A stretch of DNA of 8,563 bases from NCBI GenBank assembly GCA_965602635.1, contig CBFCZU010000184.1:1-8563 (forward strand), in the 5' to 3' direction. The first letter of the stretch is position 1; each line of letters begins with the position of its first letter. Source of the DNA: CBFCZU01 sp965602635 (lineage in GTDB: Bacteria > Planctomycetota > Phycisphaerae > SM23-33). The translations under genes and the position numbers were made by a program. The notes beneath the pieces are model-generated. The model did no database searches. It was given only the letters and a program-made list of their open reading frames with translations, and had not been told where the DNA came from. Positions 1 to 6,965 of this stretch are shown here, one piece after another.

Positions 1-311
1 GCGTCCTCGATGGTCATGCTCGCCGAATCGTCCACCAGCACCGCCACGAAGGCGTCGTGCGTCACCGGCTGGGGAATCCGCAGCACCGGGCGCAGCAGGA
101 TCAGCACCAGCAGCGCCAGCACCAGGCCGCGAAGGATCGGCAGCACCCAACGCATCCGCGGCGAGACCTGCCTGGGGCTGCGGCGGTAGAAGTAGATCGC
201 CACGGCCACGGCCAGCAGCACGCCCACAACCACCAGCTCGGGCCTGAGGCTGAACCGAATGTTGCTCAGACGAAAGTCCTCTAGCGGGAACTTGAAGAGC
301 TTCTCGAACAC
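1..311 (-). CDS. VWA-type membrane protein, N-terminal part (3' end beyond window)
   Basis: The minus strand reads open from a GTG at 311-309 to the window edge, giving 103 codons. An in-frame TGA at 317-315 lies two codons upstream, so GTG is the earliest possible start. A weak purine-rich stretch (GAGAG, 322-318) sits seven bases before it. The protein has two hydrophobic segments, about residues 25-42 and 56-74, separated by a basic loop (RRSPRQVSPRMR). This suggests the N-terminus is outside and the chain after the second helix is also outside. Residues 92-99 read VLVDDSASM-like, a DxSxS start of a VWA MIDAS (D95, S97, S99 by my count). The layout resembles the BatA-type protein two genes upstream and the long VWA/glutamine-amidotransferase-like proteins that often end such operons. 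Whether a GATase1-like domain follows cannot be seen. Transcribed 63 bases after the giant gene, presumably in the same operon. Confidence 0.82.
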   Translation of the reverse strand, partial: MFEKLFKFPLEDFRLSNIRFSLRPELVVVGVLLAVAVAIYFYRRSPRQVSPRMRWVLPILRGLVLALLVLILLRPVLRIPQPVTHDAFVAVLVDDSASMTIED

Positions 312-336
312 GGATCACTCTCAGTTGGCGCCGCAC

Positions 337-350
337 CGCCGCGAGCGGCG
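337..350. repeat. 14-bp perfect palindrome in the gap before the last gene
   Basis: The 63-base gap between the giant gene and the following VWA-type gene contains CGCCGCGAGCGGCG, a perfect inverted repeat with six-base arms around GA. The RNA could form a short, very GC-rich hairpin. No T-tract follows it in the direction of transcription, so it does not look like an intrinsic terminator. It could modestly affect read-through or mRNA stability, or be chance in GC-rich DNA. Confidence 0.4.
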
Positions 351-374
351 AGCCCGGCCGCCAGGTATAGGTGG

Positions 375-3300
375 TTACCTCTGCTCCTTGCTGGAGACGG
401 CCTTCGAAAGCGCCTCGAAGTAAGCGTTGACCAGCGCCCGGTATCTCGGCGGGCATTCCTCACGCTGCTCGGCGTGGAGTCGCTTGGCCGACAGCGCCTC
501 CTCGAGAGCGGCCTCGAGGTTCGCGCCCACCGCCATCATGACGTTGGCGAACTTTCCGGCCTCGATGCGGTTGGCCCGCTCGAACATCTTCTTGAACTTG
601 TTGATGTCAGTGCTGCGTCGGTCCACGTAGCGGATGGTCTGATCCTCGGCCAGGCCTTCCTTCTGCAGGGTTCGCATCAGCCGCCGGGTCTTCATCCACA
701 GCTCGGTGATTTCCTTGCCGCCTCCAGGCCGGCCGACGGCCTGCTCGCCGCTCTGCCCGCCGGTGTCCTGACCGGCGAGGTACTGGGCCAGGCCCTTGCC
801 GGGCTCGCCCTTGCCAGGCTCACCCTTACCTGGCTCACCCTTGCCGGGCTCGCCCTTACCTGGCTCACCCTTGCCGGGCTCGCCCTTACCGGGCTCACCC
901 TTGCCGGGCTCGCCCTTGCCAGGTTCACCCTTGCCAGGCTCGCCCTTGCCGGGTTCACCCTTGCCGGGCTCGCCCTTGCCGGGCTGGCCCTGTCCAGGCT
1001 GACCCTGCCCGGGTTGGCCCTGTCCAGGCTGGCCCCTGGAGGCAAGCTGGGCCGCCTGCGCGCCGATCTCCTTGGCCGTGCGGGCGGCGCTGCGGAGTAT
1101 GCCCGTCGGCGAGCCGGCCAGGATCTCGCCGGCTTCGTTCAGGCCGGCAACGGCCGCTTCGAGGTCCTGCTCTATCCCCTTCTGCGTCTTCAGCGCCGAC
1201 TTGACGTCGCCACTGGCAAGGTCAACCGAGGCATCGACCATCTTCTGCCCGGTTCCCTTCTTGCGGAGGCCCGCCGTAACGGCTCCGAGGGAGTCGGACA
1301 CACGGGTCTTGGCGGCCTCACCCGCCCATTCATTCAGGCTCTTGACGTACTCCATGAATCCGGCCCGGCCGCCGGTGCCGCCGAGGACGTTCCTGAGGTT
1401 GGCCTGCTCCTTGGCCAGGCCCTTCATCCTCGCCCCGAGGCGCGGGTCGCGTGTGGCCGCCTTTGCCACGGCCTCGCGGGAGGGTGCGGCCGGCTCGCCC
1501 TTGCCAGGCTGACCCTTGCCAGGCTGGCCTTGTCCGGGCTGGCCCTTGCCAGGCTCAGCCTTGCCCGGCTGGCCCGTTGCGGGCTGGCCCTTGCCCGGCT
1601 CGCCCTTGCCCGGCTCACCTTTGCCCGGCTGGCCTTGTCCGGGCTGGCTCCTGCCGGTCAATTCGCCGACGCGTTTGGCCACCTGCTGGGTGCCCTGCGA
1701 GATCCTGTACTGGTTGGCCGCCAGCGCGGCGGCGGCGTCCTGGGCTGCGGCGACGGCGGCCTCGAGCGACCCATGCTGCGAGGCCTGAAGCCGGTGCGTG
1801 GCCGCGCGCATCGTCTTCTGCGCCCGCCGCGCCCGCGCGATCCCGCCGCGGATGTCGCCACGCCGGAAGCTGGTGGCGGCCTTTCTCATTTCCCTGGCGG
1901 CCCCGCGGAGGTCGTCAACCGCCTTGGCGGTCATCCGGTCGCTCGCCCCCATCGACTGGGCCACGTCGCGGGCGAGTTGGGCGGTCTGCGACGCCAGTTG
2001 GGTCTGCTGCCCCGCGAGCCTCTGCCCGGCGGAGGCAGCGCCCGGCATGGGCTGGCCCGGCATGGGCATTCCGCCCTCATCGGGTTCGCCGCCGGACGAG
2101 CTGCCGCCCATCGGCGGGCGCATCCTCATTGCCCTGAGCCGGCGCTCGCGGGCGCGCGGGTCTTTCGTGTCGCGGTCGTCGGGGTCCTCGGGCTCCTGCT
2201 CGCCGCCCGAACCGCCGGCCGCCTGTGACATGTAAGGGTTGCTGCCGCCGCGACGCTTGTTGTCGCGCAGCTTGTGGCGGGGCAGGCCCTTGACCGTCTC
2301 GATCTTGGGCTTCGAGAGCGTCAGCTTGTCGGCCTCGGCCACCTGGCTGCGGCGCTCCTCGGCGGTGACCATCTCCTTATAGGGAATGGCCCGCTTGTCC
2401 ACGCGCTGCTCCTCGCCGCCCGTGCCTCCGCTGGCGGCGGGGTCGGGCGGGGTGTTGTCGTCGATCGCCTCGCGGAGCTGGATGTGCCCGAGCTGCTCCT
2501 TGGCCATCTCGATTAGCTGCTCCTCGGAGGCGTATATCTCGCCGGCCACCTTGAGCTGCTTGGTACGGGCGGCCTGACGCTGCTTGATCCTCAGCGCCCG
2601 GCGGTAGTCCGGCGGCAGCAGCCTGGGCGGATTGTCCGGCTGCTGGAAGGCCGTTATCGCGTCGGACATCACCGAGGGCGGGCGGAACTCGATCTGCTCC
2701 ATGACCGGGTCGTCGGAGTGCCCGCTGGAGGGCTGGCCGGTGTGTATGGGCTCGGGGTTCAGCTCCAGCTCGAGCAGCCGCTTGTCGCCGGAGAGGGTCT
2801 CGACCATCGCCAGGGCCACGCGCATGAACCCGGCCGCCTTGCCCGGCTGGTGCTCGCGCTTCAGCAGCCCGTGTGCGGTCTCGATGTGCTGTGTGGCGTC
2901 GGCGAGGATCTGGGCGCTGTTGGGCCCGCCGCCTTCGGGCGCGCCGCCGTGGCCCCAGAAGCTGCCGAAGTCCGGCGGGCTGCCCACTTCCATCCGCTGG
3001 GCGATCTTCTCGCTCTTGGCATTGAACTCGCCCTCGGGGATCTCCCCGCGCTCCTGCTCGAGCTTCCACGCCGCCGCCAGGAAGAGCATCAGGTCCATCG
3101 GGTCGTTGAACGTCTCGTGCGGCAGGTCGGGCGGGGCGATAGACGTCGGCCACGTCGCCGCCGTCTCCAGCGGCCACATCTTCACGTAGAACACGTCCGT
3201 CTTGACCACCTGCCCCTTACGGTCGGTGACCGACAGGTGATAGAACATCATGTCGCCGACCTGCATCTTGGGCTTGGCGCTCTCGGTCTCGTAAACGTAC

Positions 3301-4766
3301 TGGGCCTTGCCTTCCTTGACGTTCTTCGTCCGCCCCGTCTCGTCGGAGACCTTCATGGGGAACGACAGCGCCGTCGCCTTGCCGTCGCGGTACAGCTCGC
3401 CCTTGACCGTGGCGTCCTTGATGCCGAAGTCGTCGGTCACCTTTGCCCCGAACGTCACCTCGCAGAGCGGGTGGATGCTCATGTCCACCCTAGGCGAGGT
3501 CATCTCGACGGTGGGCTTCTCGTCGGGCACGGCCTTGACGTAGTAGAACTGGTCGCTGCGGGCGGACTGCCCGTCAACGTCCTTGACGGCCACCTCGTAG
3601 GAGGTGTTCTTGGTGACCTGGAAGCTGAAGGTCGCCCCGTCGGCGGCGGTCTTGCCGACCTTCAGGGGCTGGGCCTTGGCCTCCTCGAAGGTTATCGCGC
3701 CGGCCTGGAGGGGGTTGTTCGCCAGCACCTTCAGGTCCACCTTCGTGCCGACCGGGGCGGAAATGTCGCCCTCGCGCTTGGTCTCCGGCTCCAGGTCGAG
3801 GTACTTGGGGTAGCGATAGGTCGCCTCGATGCCCCTGATGGCGAGCTGCTGGTAAACGGTGATCCGGAAGACGGCCGACTTCTGCCCGGTCGAGGGCACC
3901 TGAATGCGGTACTCGGTGTCCTGGTTGATGTCCATCATGTCGGCGACGTAGTCGTGCAGTCCCTCGACCTCTGCCATGGGGTCTGGCAGCGCCGCCCACT
4001 CCTGCCACTTCTGGCCCTTCTTTATGCGGTAGAGGACGTGTGGGGCGTCGGTGGGGTGGCGCGACAGGCGGGCGGCGATCCGCAGGTGCCCGCCGCGGAG
4101 CATTCGATGGTTGCCGGGCAGGACGTCGAACTCGATCGGGCGGTGGCGCTGGATCTCGCGGGCCCTTTCCTCGTCGGCCTGCCTGCGGGCCTCCTCGCGC
4201 TCGGCGCGGATGGAGACCCAGGGCGCGATGATTCGCCCGGCCCTGGGCAGCAGCAGCGTCGGGGCGGTGATGGTGGTGACGGCGAAGATGGCCAGAAGCA
4301 CGCCGGCGATTATGGCGTGCTTCCGCAGCCGGCGGAGGTTCGACACCAGCCGGGCGGGCGTACGGTCGATCCGCTCCACCGCGTCGCCCACCAGGAAGTC
4401 CACGATGAACCCGTGCAGCCCGGAGCGGCGGTCACGTCTGAACTCCACGGCCGAGACCACGGCGCCCTCGGCCTGGGGGGAGCGCTCCTCGATCAGCAGG
4501 GCGATCTGCTCGTCGGAGATCGGGCGCAGCATCGGGTAGATGCAGTGGCGCACGAACAGGACCGCCAGGGCGGCCCCGGCACCGCACAGCAGCACCAGCC
4601 GGGTGATGCCCGTGAAACTGTAGATCCAGTCGGCCAGCATGAAGACGAGGAACATGCCGAGGGCCTCGGTGATCACCAGCAGCAGCCCTCGCAGCCCTCC
4701 CGTCAGACGCCACCGCCTGCGGACGCGTCCCAGGCGCCGCTTCAGTTGTGCCTCGCTGGTAGCCAT
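375..4766 (-). CDS. Giant DUF4175-like membrane protein with pentapeptide-repeat linkers
   Basis: This encodes 1463 residues; ATG at 4766-4764 is preceded by a strong Shine-Dalgarno (AAGGGAG, six bases away). A basic N-terminus precedes hydrophobic segments at about 26-47, 54-74 and 150-171. The basic flanks suggest N-in topology, with residues after 171 outside the membrane. A charged helix (about 188-209) leads into beta-rich regions: about 209-306, 308-412 (containing YRYPKYLDLEP then GDISAPVGTKVDL, typical of DUF4175-like proteins) and 413-533 (TDDFGIKDATVKGEL). A low-complexity, charged helical region follows. From about 910 on, helical modules alternate with Pro/Gly linkers: module A to 1040, linker 1041-1092, module B to 1245, linker 1246-1325, and a C-terminal helical cap ending PPRYRALVNAYFEALSK. 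No enzyme motif is evident; a structural envelope role is inferred. Family assignment is from pattern memory, not a search. Confidence 0.88.
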   Translation of the reverse strand: MATSEAQLKRRLGRVRRRWRLTGGLRGLLLVITEALGMFLVFMLADWIYSFTGITRLVLLCGAGAALAVLFVRHCIYPMLRPISDEQIALLIEERSPQAEGAVVSAVEFRRDRRSGLHGFIVDFLVGDAVERIDRTPARLVSNLRRLRKHAIIAGVLLAIFAVTTITAPTLLLPRAGRIIAPWVSIRAEREEARRQADEERAREIQRHRPIEFDVLPGNHRMLRGGHLRIAARLSRHPTDAPHVLYRIKKGQKWQEWAALPDPMAEVEGLHDYVADMMDINQDTEYRIQVPSTGQKSAVFRITVYQQLAIRGIEATYRYPKYLDLEPETKREGDISAPVGTKVDLKVLANNPLQAGAITFEEAKAQPLKVGKTAADGATFSFQVTKNTSYEVAVKDVDGQSARSDQFYYVKAVPDEKPTVEMTSPRVDMSIHPLCEVTFGAKVTDDFGIKDATVKGELYRDGKATALSFPMKVSDETGRTKNVKEGKAQYVYETESAKPKMQVGDMMFYHLSVTDRKGQVVKTDVFYVKMWPLETAATWPTSIAPPDLPHETFNDPMDLMLFLAAAWKLEQERGEIPEGEFNAKSEKIAQRMEVGSPPDFGSFWGHGGAPEGGGPNSAQILADATQHIETAHGLLKREHQPGKAAGFMRVALAMVETLSGDKRLLELELNPEPIHTGQPSSGHSDDPVMEQIEFRPPSVMSDAITAFQQPDNPPRLLPPDYRRALRIKQRQAARTKQLKVAGEIYASEEQLIEMAKEQLGHIQLREAIDDNTPPDPAASGGTGGEEQRVDKRAIPYKEMVTAEERRSQVAEADKLTLSKPKIETVKGLPRHKLRDNKRRGGSNPYMSQAAGGSGGEQEPEDPDDRDTKDPRARERRLRAMRMRPPMGGSSSGGEPDEGGMPMPGQPMPGAASAGQRLAGQQTQLASQTAQLARDVAQSMGASDRMTAKAVDDLRGAAREMRKAATSFRRGDIRGGIARARRAQKTMRAATHRLQASQHGSLEAAVAAAQDAAAALAANQYRISQGTQQVAKRVGELTGRSQPGQGQPGKGEPGKGEPGKGQPATGQPGKAEPGKGQPGQGQPGKGQPGKGEPAAPSREAVAKAATRDPRLGARMKGLAKEQANLRNVLGGTGGRAGFMEYVKSLNEWAGEAAKTRVSDSLGAVTAGLRKKGTGQKMVDASVDLASGDVKSALKTQKGIEQDLEAAVAGLNEAGEILAGSPTGILRSAARTAKEIGAQAAQLASRGQPGQGQPGQGQPGQGQPGKGEPGKGEPGKGEPGKGEPGKGEPGKGEPGKGEPGKGEPGKGEPGKGEPGKGEPGKGEPGKGLAQYLAGQDTGGQSGEQAVGRPGGGKEITELWMKTRRLMRTLQKEGLAEDQTIRYVDRRSTDINKFKKMFERANRIEAGKFANVMMAVGANLEAALEEALSAKRLHAEQREECPPRYRALVNAYFEALSKAVSSKEQR
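792..1031 (-). repeat. 15-bp tandem array, 16 copies, encoding GKGEP/GQGQP
   Basis: Sixteen consecutive 15-bp units occupy residues 1246-1325 of the giant protein. In coding order there are first four Gln-type units (three with PGQG, one PGKG), then twelve units of E-P-G-K-G. The + strand unit is gcccttgccgggctc. Variants in the twelve Glu units are CCC/CCT/CCA for Pro, GGC/GGT for Gly and GAG/GAA for Glu; all are synonymous. The period is five residues, not three, so this is not a collagen GXY repeat. It should form a flexible, charge-alternating linker. Confidence 0.97.
1497..1646 (-). repeat. Second, degenerate 15-bp array, 10 copies, encoding QPGKG-type units
   Basis: Ten units of five residues (residues 1041-1090 of the giant protein) follow the pattern [Q/E]-P-G-[K/Q]-G. 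Unlike the main array they carry amino-acid changes, including QPATG and QPGKA. A further partial EP follows before the next helical module. The shared unit with the 792-1031 array implies a common origin or copying between them; the greater divergence suggests this array is older or under looser constraint. Confidence 0.93.
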
Positions 4767-4772
4767 TGCCAG

Positions 4773-4779
4773 CTCCCTT
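4773..4779 (-). promoter_or_regulatory. Shine-Dalgarno of the giant gene
   Basis: On the minus strand AAGGGAG lies six bases before the ATG at 4766. It is the best ribosome-binding site in the window and fixes this start. It fits the fact that this gene, unlike the one before it, is not translationally coupled to its upstream neighbour: an 85-base gap (4767-4851) separates them. That gap is visibly less GC-rich than the genes and holds no ORF of note. Confidence 0.8.
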
Positions 4780-4851
4780 CAGGATCGCCGGTATTTGAAT
4801 CTCGCATCTATTGTATCGTCTTTGCCCGTATTCCGGCTGGACCGGGTGCGG

Positions 4852-6963
4852 TCAGCCTGAGCCGCTCCTGGCGGCTACGATCATCTCCAAGGCCAGCGCC
4901 AGCAGCACCAGGGTGACGAGGTAGGCCCAGATCCTCTGCTGTCCCTCGGCCCGCTCTCGGGCGGTGGACTGGGCCAGCAGGGCGGCGCCGCCACTACCTT
5001 GGACGCGTTCGCCGGGCAGCGGTTTCAGCTTGGCCTGCCAGAGCTGCATGTCCAGGTGGGCCAGGTCCGGCTCGCGGGCGTCCATGTTGGCGGCGTAGGC
5101 GGCCTTGCCCGTTCCGTAATCGATCTCGTAGAGCCCCGGGCGGTCGGCGGTGAAGCTGACGATGTTCTCCTCGTCGCCGCTGAGCTTGCTCACCGTGAGC
5201 TTGCGCTTCGACCCGTCGGGGGTCCGCAGCTCGGCGGCCTTGACCTGGTCGCCCAGGCGGTGGGTGACCTGCTCGGAGACCGGCACGTTCCGGTCGCCGG
5301 CGACCCGCTCGGCGCACAGCCGCTTGACTATCTGGTGCACCAGCGGGGGGAAGATGCTCTTGACCGGCAGGGTGTTCCACTTCATGTCGGTCGAGGTGGT
5401 CACCAGCACGCTCTTGCCCTTGCCGATCTTCCTTTCCAGCAGCATCGGGTGCCCGGTGTTGAACCGGCAGTAAACCTTCGACATCTGAGAGTCGCGCACC
5501 AGGAAGTACTGGAAGAACAGCGGCGTGCCGAAGTCCCCGGTGCGGGGCCCGGCGAAGGGCTGGAAGATTTCGTGTCGGTAGTCCACCCAGCTTATGGCCA
5601 CCGGCTCGACGGCGTCTTTGGCGCGGGCGTGCTTCCACAGCGTGCAGGGGGCCAGGCCCTTGAGCGAGGCGTTGAACTTGTCGGCGTCGCAGCCGGCGCC
5701 GCAGAAGAAGCCCACGCCGCCTCCGCCGGCGACGAATGCCTCAAGCGCCTTGACCGTCGCCGGTGCCAGCTCGGAGACGTTGGCCAGCAGCACCACGTCG
5801 GCGCTCTCGAGGTGGCTCGGGGCGAGCGCCTGGGGTCTCACCGACGTGACCGCCAGCGGGCTGGCCTTGTCCGGCACCATCGCCTTGGTCAGGAAGAACT
5901 CGTCGTCGTAGTCCGACTTGGCGGCCCCGGCTGGCTTGGCGGCCGCCAGCAGCACGCGGATTCGCGGCGTGACGTTGACGCAGAAATAGGCGGTGTTGTC
6001 GTCCTGAAGCTCGTCCGCGGCGGCCACCGTAATCTTGCCCACCGTGTCGCCCACGTTGGCGAAGGTGTAGCCGAAGTGCACCGAAGAGGCCGACCGCGGC
6101 TTGATGTCCACCCGCTGCCTCTGGACGGCCCTGCCGGCGACGTGGAAGACCACCTCGGCGTTCCTCACCGGCTTGTCGGAGGCGTTCCGGACGTTGGCGC
6201 GGATCACTTCCTTCTCCCCGCCGGCGACTATCAGCCGGGGCACCACCACGCGCTCGACGAAGACGTTGCCGGCGGACCCGCCGCTCACGTCGGCCGGCTC
6301 GAGGACCGTGTCGGGCCCGAGCCGGAACGTCGCCGCCTGCCGCCAGCCGATCTTCTGGAAATCGCTGATCAGCACGATGCGGATCTGCTCTTCCTTGCGG
6401 TCCTCCCTGAACAGCTCGGCCTGGGCCGCGATCAGCGCCCTTTCCAGGTTGGTCGCCCCCCAGGTCGGCTGGATGTCCTTGATCGCCTTGGCGGCCTCAT
6501 CCGGCGAGGCGCCCACGGGGCTGAGCAGTTGGAACTGACCGGCGAACGTGCCCACGCCCGCCACAGTGGCCGGGTCGAGGTCGGCCAGGACTTTCAGGGC
6601 CTGCTTCTTGGCCCTGTCCAGCCTGCCGCCCACCCGCATCGAATAGGAGTTGTCTATCAGCACCAGCAGGGCCTCTTGGCCGAGGACCGTCTCCGAGCCG
6701 AGGCGCTGGGTGGTCTTCCAGAAGAACGGCCTGGCGAAGGCCATCGCCAGCATCACCAGGGCGGCGACGCGCAGCAGGATGAGGATCAGCTCGGTCAGCC
6801 GGCGGCGGCGCACCACGCGGCGCGACATCTTCCGCAGGAAGCGGACCGAGCCGAAGACCACCTGCTGGATCTTGCGGCGCTGTATGAGGTGGATGATTAT
6901 CGGCACCAAGCCCACGGCCCCGGCCGCCAGGAACAGCCCGTTGAGAAAGCTTAGACCACCCAT
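4852..6963 (-). CDS. BatA-type VWA membrane protein with CARDB-like and GATase1-like domains
   Basis: The product has 703 residues. Its N-terminus (GLVPIIIHLIQRRK, then FGSVRFLRK and a basic stretch before a second helix at about 58-80) is the classic BatA N-terminal domain. A VWA domain follows with MIDAS elements DNSYS (104-108), T171 in GATNLERAL, and D201 in LISDF. Residues about 235-335 form a CARDB-like beta domain. Residues about 335-430 look like a GATase1-like fold (VRVLLAAAKP start; SADVVLLANVSEL; FVAGGGGVGFFCG), without an evident Cys-His-Glu triad, so probably non-catalytic. A C-terminal helix spans about 678-697. The inferred topology puts the VWA and later domains outside the membrane, anchored at both ends. 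The ATG at 6963 overlaps the stop of the DUF58 gene by one base, implying translational coupling. A role as membrane partner of the MoxR/DUF58 pair is inferred from family context. Confidence 0.93.
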   Translation of the reverse strand: MGGLSFLNGLFLAAGAVGLVPIIIHLIQRRKIQQVVFGSVRFLRKMSRRVVRRRRLTELILILLRVAALVMLAMAFARPFFWKTTQRLGSETVLGQEALLVLIDNSYSMRVGGRLDRAKKQALKVLADLDPATVAGVGTFAGQFQLLSPVGASPDEAAKAIKDIQPTWGATNLERALIAAQAELFREDRKEEQIRIVLISDFQKIGWRQAATFRLGPDTVLEPADVSGGSAGNVFVERVVVPRLIVAGGEKEVIRANVRNASDKPVRNAEVVFHVAGRAVQRQRVDIKPRSASSVHFGYTFANVGDTVGKITVAAADELQDDNTAYFCVNVTPRIRVLLAAAKPAGAAKSDYDDEFFLTKAMVPDKASPLAVTSVRPQALAPSHLESADVVLLANVSELAPATVKALEAFVAGGGGVGFFCGAGCDADKFNASLKGLAPCTLWKHARAKDAVEPVAISWVDYRHEIFQPFAGPRTGDFGTPLFFQYFLVRDSQMSKVYCRFNTGHPMLLERKIGKGKSVLVTTSTDMKWNTLPVKSIFPPLVHQIVKRLCAERVAGDRNVPVSEQVTHRLGDQVKAAELRTPDGSKRKLTVSKLSGDEENIVSFTADRPGLYEIDYGTGKAAYAANMDAREPDLAHLDMQLWQAKLKPLPGERVQGSGGAALLAQSTARERAEGQQRIWAYLVTLVLLALALEMIVAARSGSG

Positions 6964-6965
6964 CA
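6961..6965 (-). other. TGATG stop/start overlap (translational coupling)
   Basis: The TGA of the DUF58 gene (6965-6963) and the ATG of the BatA-type gene (6963-6961) share one base. No strong Shine-Dalgarno precedes this ATG; the nearest purine-rich run (CGGAG) is about eleven bases away. Re-initiation by ribosomes finishing DUF58 is therefore likely and would keep the two proteins in fixed proportion. Confidence 0.85.

Noticed and set aside
796..1002. PGSPL-repeat small protein on the plus strand, or a collagen-like gene
   Set aside because: This is another frame of the same 15-bp array. The true product has a five-residue, not three-residue, period, so collagen is also rejected.
792..1646. 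CRISPR array
   Set aside because: The units are directly abutting 15-bp repeats without spacers and lie in frame inside a coding region.
474..2228. Long plus-strand open frame (584 codons) whose middle looks like an A(L)xL pentapeptide-repeat protein
   Set aside because: It is antisense to the giant gene. The 15-bp unit is a multiple of three and lacks stops in all six frames, so every frame shows a five-residue period. The sense frame has the ribosome site, membrane helices and synonymous-only variation.
4810..4838. Possible internal promoter before the giant gene (minus-strand TACAAT, complement of 4810-4815)
   Set aside because: The -10-like hexamer matches five of six positions, but the expected -35 site (AGCCGG on the minus strand, 4838-4833) is a poor match. 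The region is only slightly AT-richer than its surroundings.
4826..4848. Short CCGG-loop-CCGG inverted repeat after the BatA-type gene as a terminator
   Set aside because: It has a four-base stem and no following T-tract on the coding strand, and the next gene is close and co-directional.
2718..4916. Plus-strand open frame of 732 codons
   Set aside because: It is antisense to the giant gene and crosses the intergenic gap into the next gene. It is rich in Gly, Leu, Val, His and Arg without a recognisable domain, as expected from the complement of GC-rich codons.
4999..6954. Plus-strand open frame of 651 codons
   Set aside because: It is a mirror of the BatA-type gene, whose sense frame has clear BatA and VWA motifs. 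The antisense product shows no family features.
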